Assembly (NCBI RefSeq): GCF_020882245.1
Contig: NC_083600.1
Span: 2,604,001-2,668,000, forward strand
Length of the DNA: 64,000 nucleotides
Origin: Rhopalosiphum padi
Lineage: Eukaryota; Arthropoda; Insecta; Hemiptera; Aphididae
Reading direction: 5' to 3'
Made by a program: the position numbers and the translations under genes. This document shows positions 62,301 through 64,000 of this stretch, one piece after another (position 1 is the stretch's first letter; the number at the start of each line of letters is the position of its first letter). The notes under the pieces were generated by a model. The model worked only from the letters and a program-made list of their open reading frames with translations, was not told where the DNA came from and ran no database searches.

Positions 62301-64000
62301 GTTACATTAATATTTTCATAAGTCCTCATAAAAAATAATTGAATATAAGTATAGATTAACTGTCATACACTGAGTATGACAAAGATAACATGATCAAACA
62401 AACGTTAAAGGTTAAAACGTAATAGAACAATAATAAATTCACACTAAACGTTCGCTAGCTATAGAATTAAATCCTTCACAATTGTAAAAATATTCAATAA
62501 TATTATAATTCAGTTATTTATGCAAACAGTGATAATAATAGTATTGTCACAGAAAAACTAATTTATCTTTATCTGTATTCAATCATTGATGATTCATATA
62601 ATACAACGATATGTGCACACATTTGATAATAATTTTATCGGTATACAAACTTTAATTCTACGGAATCCATGTGAAAATGTGAAAATCGTATTATGTACAA
62701 ATATATTTTTTTATGACGTGTAGAAATATACATTTTATCGCTATTCATATGTTTTTGAATACCTATAAATTCCATAAAAAAATATTTACATAAAAAAGAT
62801 TGATTTTTTTATCATTTAAAAATTGACTTTTTACACATTTTTCGTTTTAGATACTATGCAAAGAGTTTAATATATATGAAATTTATAATATTTTATTATT
62901 ACTTTTTTTTTTTCATATTATGAAATGGTCGACAAATCCGGGGACATGTTAGGTTTAACTGAAATAAATATTTGCTTTGTTCCCTGTTTGAACTTTATAA
63001 ATACTTTTATAATCATACTAACCTACAAAATTATTATGCATAGCTATTTTTCAATACTTTATTCAGAGTATCCTATACTGCATCTGTTTCACTGTTTGTC
63101 ATCACTGTAAATATCTACACCTTTGCTGTCTTTTGAACATATCATTATAATCGTATATTCGAGATATTCGAGAAACACGAAAACAATTATTTTTTTTTTA
63201 ATTTTAAAATTTAATCGAAATAAAATATGTTATAATATGACTATAAGTATGTTGTTAACAAAAAAAAAAAAAATAATACATATCATTTATTTTGTAATAT
63301 CAAAACGGTATTTATCCGTCTGCTCAGAATCCTAATCATAAAAATAGAAATGGATTATGATGAAAAACTAAAATTTGTTAAATAAATAAATTTATATAAA
63401 TCATATTTAATTAATTTGATTTAATTTGATTTTGATTTTTAATACTATACATATATAGTTTTTTATTTTTTTTTTGTATCTTTTTTTTATTAAAATGTTT
63501 TCGTTTATTAATACGTATTAATTTAAAAAATAAAATATGTACGATTCTATATCAACAAATAGTTTTTTGTTAACGATTAAGTAAATAAATTTAATTAGAA
63601 TCATATAAGCTATTACCACACCGCTTGATCTGATAATAGATGGACAATTTATAAAAATTACTCATCTGAAATTTCACAAAAACAAATAATTTTAACTTTC
63701 CATGACCGAAAATATAACTAAAAAGCTTTATTAATACGTATTATACAAAGTTAAACTTAGTAACGAATTAATAATTTATTTATTATAAAAATTAGTTGTA
63801 TTTTAGTTTTGTCTTATGTTTATGTTTTGTTATACTATTATACATATTTAAGTTTTTCTTTATAGTACACGTCATGTAGATTTTCTGTTGGACTTAAAAT
63901 CAACTATACATGAAACGTATGACTTATTGTGTATCAAATGAAATAAGAGAAAGTGTTACAGCGTATAACATAGTAATATGATATGATAGATTATAGATAA
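59379..64000. other. AT-rich non-coding DNA
   Basis: No supported gene in the last 4.6 kb. It contains a T18 run at 60348-60365, a T14-16 run near 61756, and similar CTATTATTTAGTTTAC-type words at about 61394 and 61532. Short open frames at 62925-63335 are hydrophobic AT-rich translations with no coding character. Confidence 0.5.
60348..60365. repeat. T18 homopolymer
   Basis: Eighteen consecutive T residues. Confidence 0.85.

Noticed and set aside
62925..63335. Two adjacent short open frames near the right end
   Set aside because: They are translations of T-rich sequence giving I, L and F runs. No coding character.
1..64000. CRISPR arrays, bacterial operons or phage modules
   Set aside because: No regularly spaced direct repeats with unique spacers, no long ORFs and no ribosome-binding-site pattern. 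The sequence has eukaryotic, insect-like composition.

Overview
This window looks like a 64 kb stretch of insect nuclear DNA, most likely from an aphid or a close hemipteran relative. By eye it is strongly AT-rich. It has many (TA)n, (TAA)n and poly(A/T) runs, frequent TAGGTA/TACCTA words, scattered old transposon debris, and no operons, ribosome-binding sites or dense gene packing. The longest open frame is 106 codons and none matches a family I can name, apart from a decayed retrotransposon. The aphid assignment is an inference from composition and repeat style.

Most of the window reads as intergenic or long-intron sequence. Against this background, CpG-retaining islands stand out near 11.9-13.1, 34.4-35.0, 50.9-52.0, 52.8-53.5, 56.2-57.1 and 58.6-59.4 kb, with weaker ones near 2.3-2.9, 28.4-28.8 and 32.9-33.7 kb. 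They are the best candidates for promoters and first exons. The 34.5 kb island holds a start codon in good context, followed by 32 codons that run in frame into a GTGAGT splice donor. The 51.6 kb island has a CCAAT box, a CACGTG E-box and a TATA box within about 45 bp. Splice-acceptor-like sites followed by short open frames occur at 13.3, 19.9, 48.1 and 53.9 kb. No complete gene model can be built from the sequence alone.

Mobile and repeated DNA: a decayed Jockey-type LINE reverse transcriptase lies at about 25.08-25.86 kb. A dispersed AT-rich repeat family is seen at about 1.4-1.7, 14.6, 23.6-24.0 (inverted), 29.1-29.6 and 46.9-47.1 kb. A 132 bp element with 20 bp inverted arms lies at 30.58-30.71 kb, and a degenerate array of about 21 bp period at 32.06-32.17 kb. 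A hammerhead-ribozyme-like core lies at 17.79 kb. Several islands each carry a compact perfect or near-perfect hairpin, which is the most unusual recurring pattern here.

There is no tRNA, rRNA, CRISPR array or recognisable conserved miRNA that I could support.
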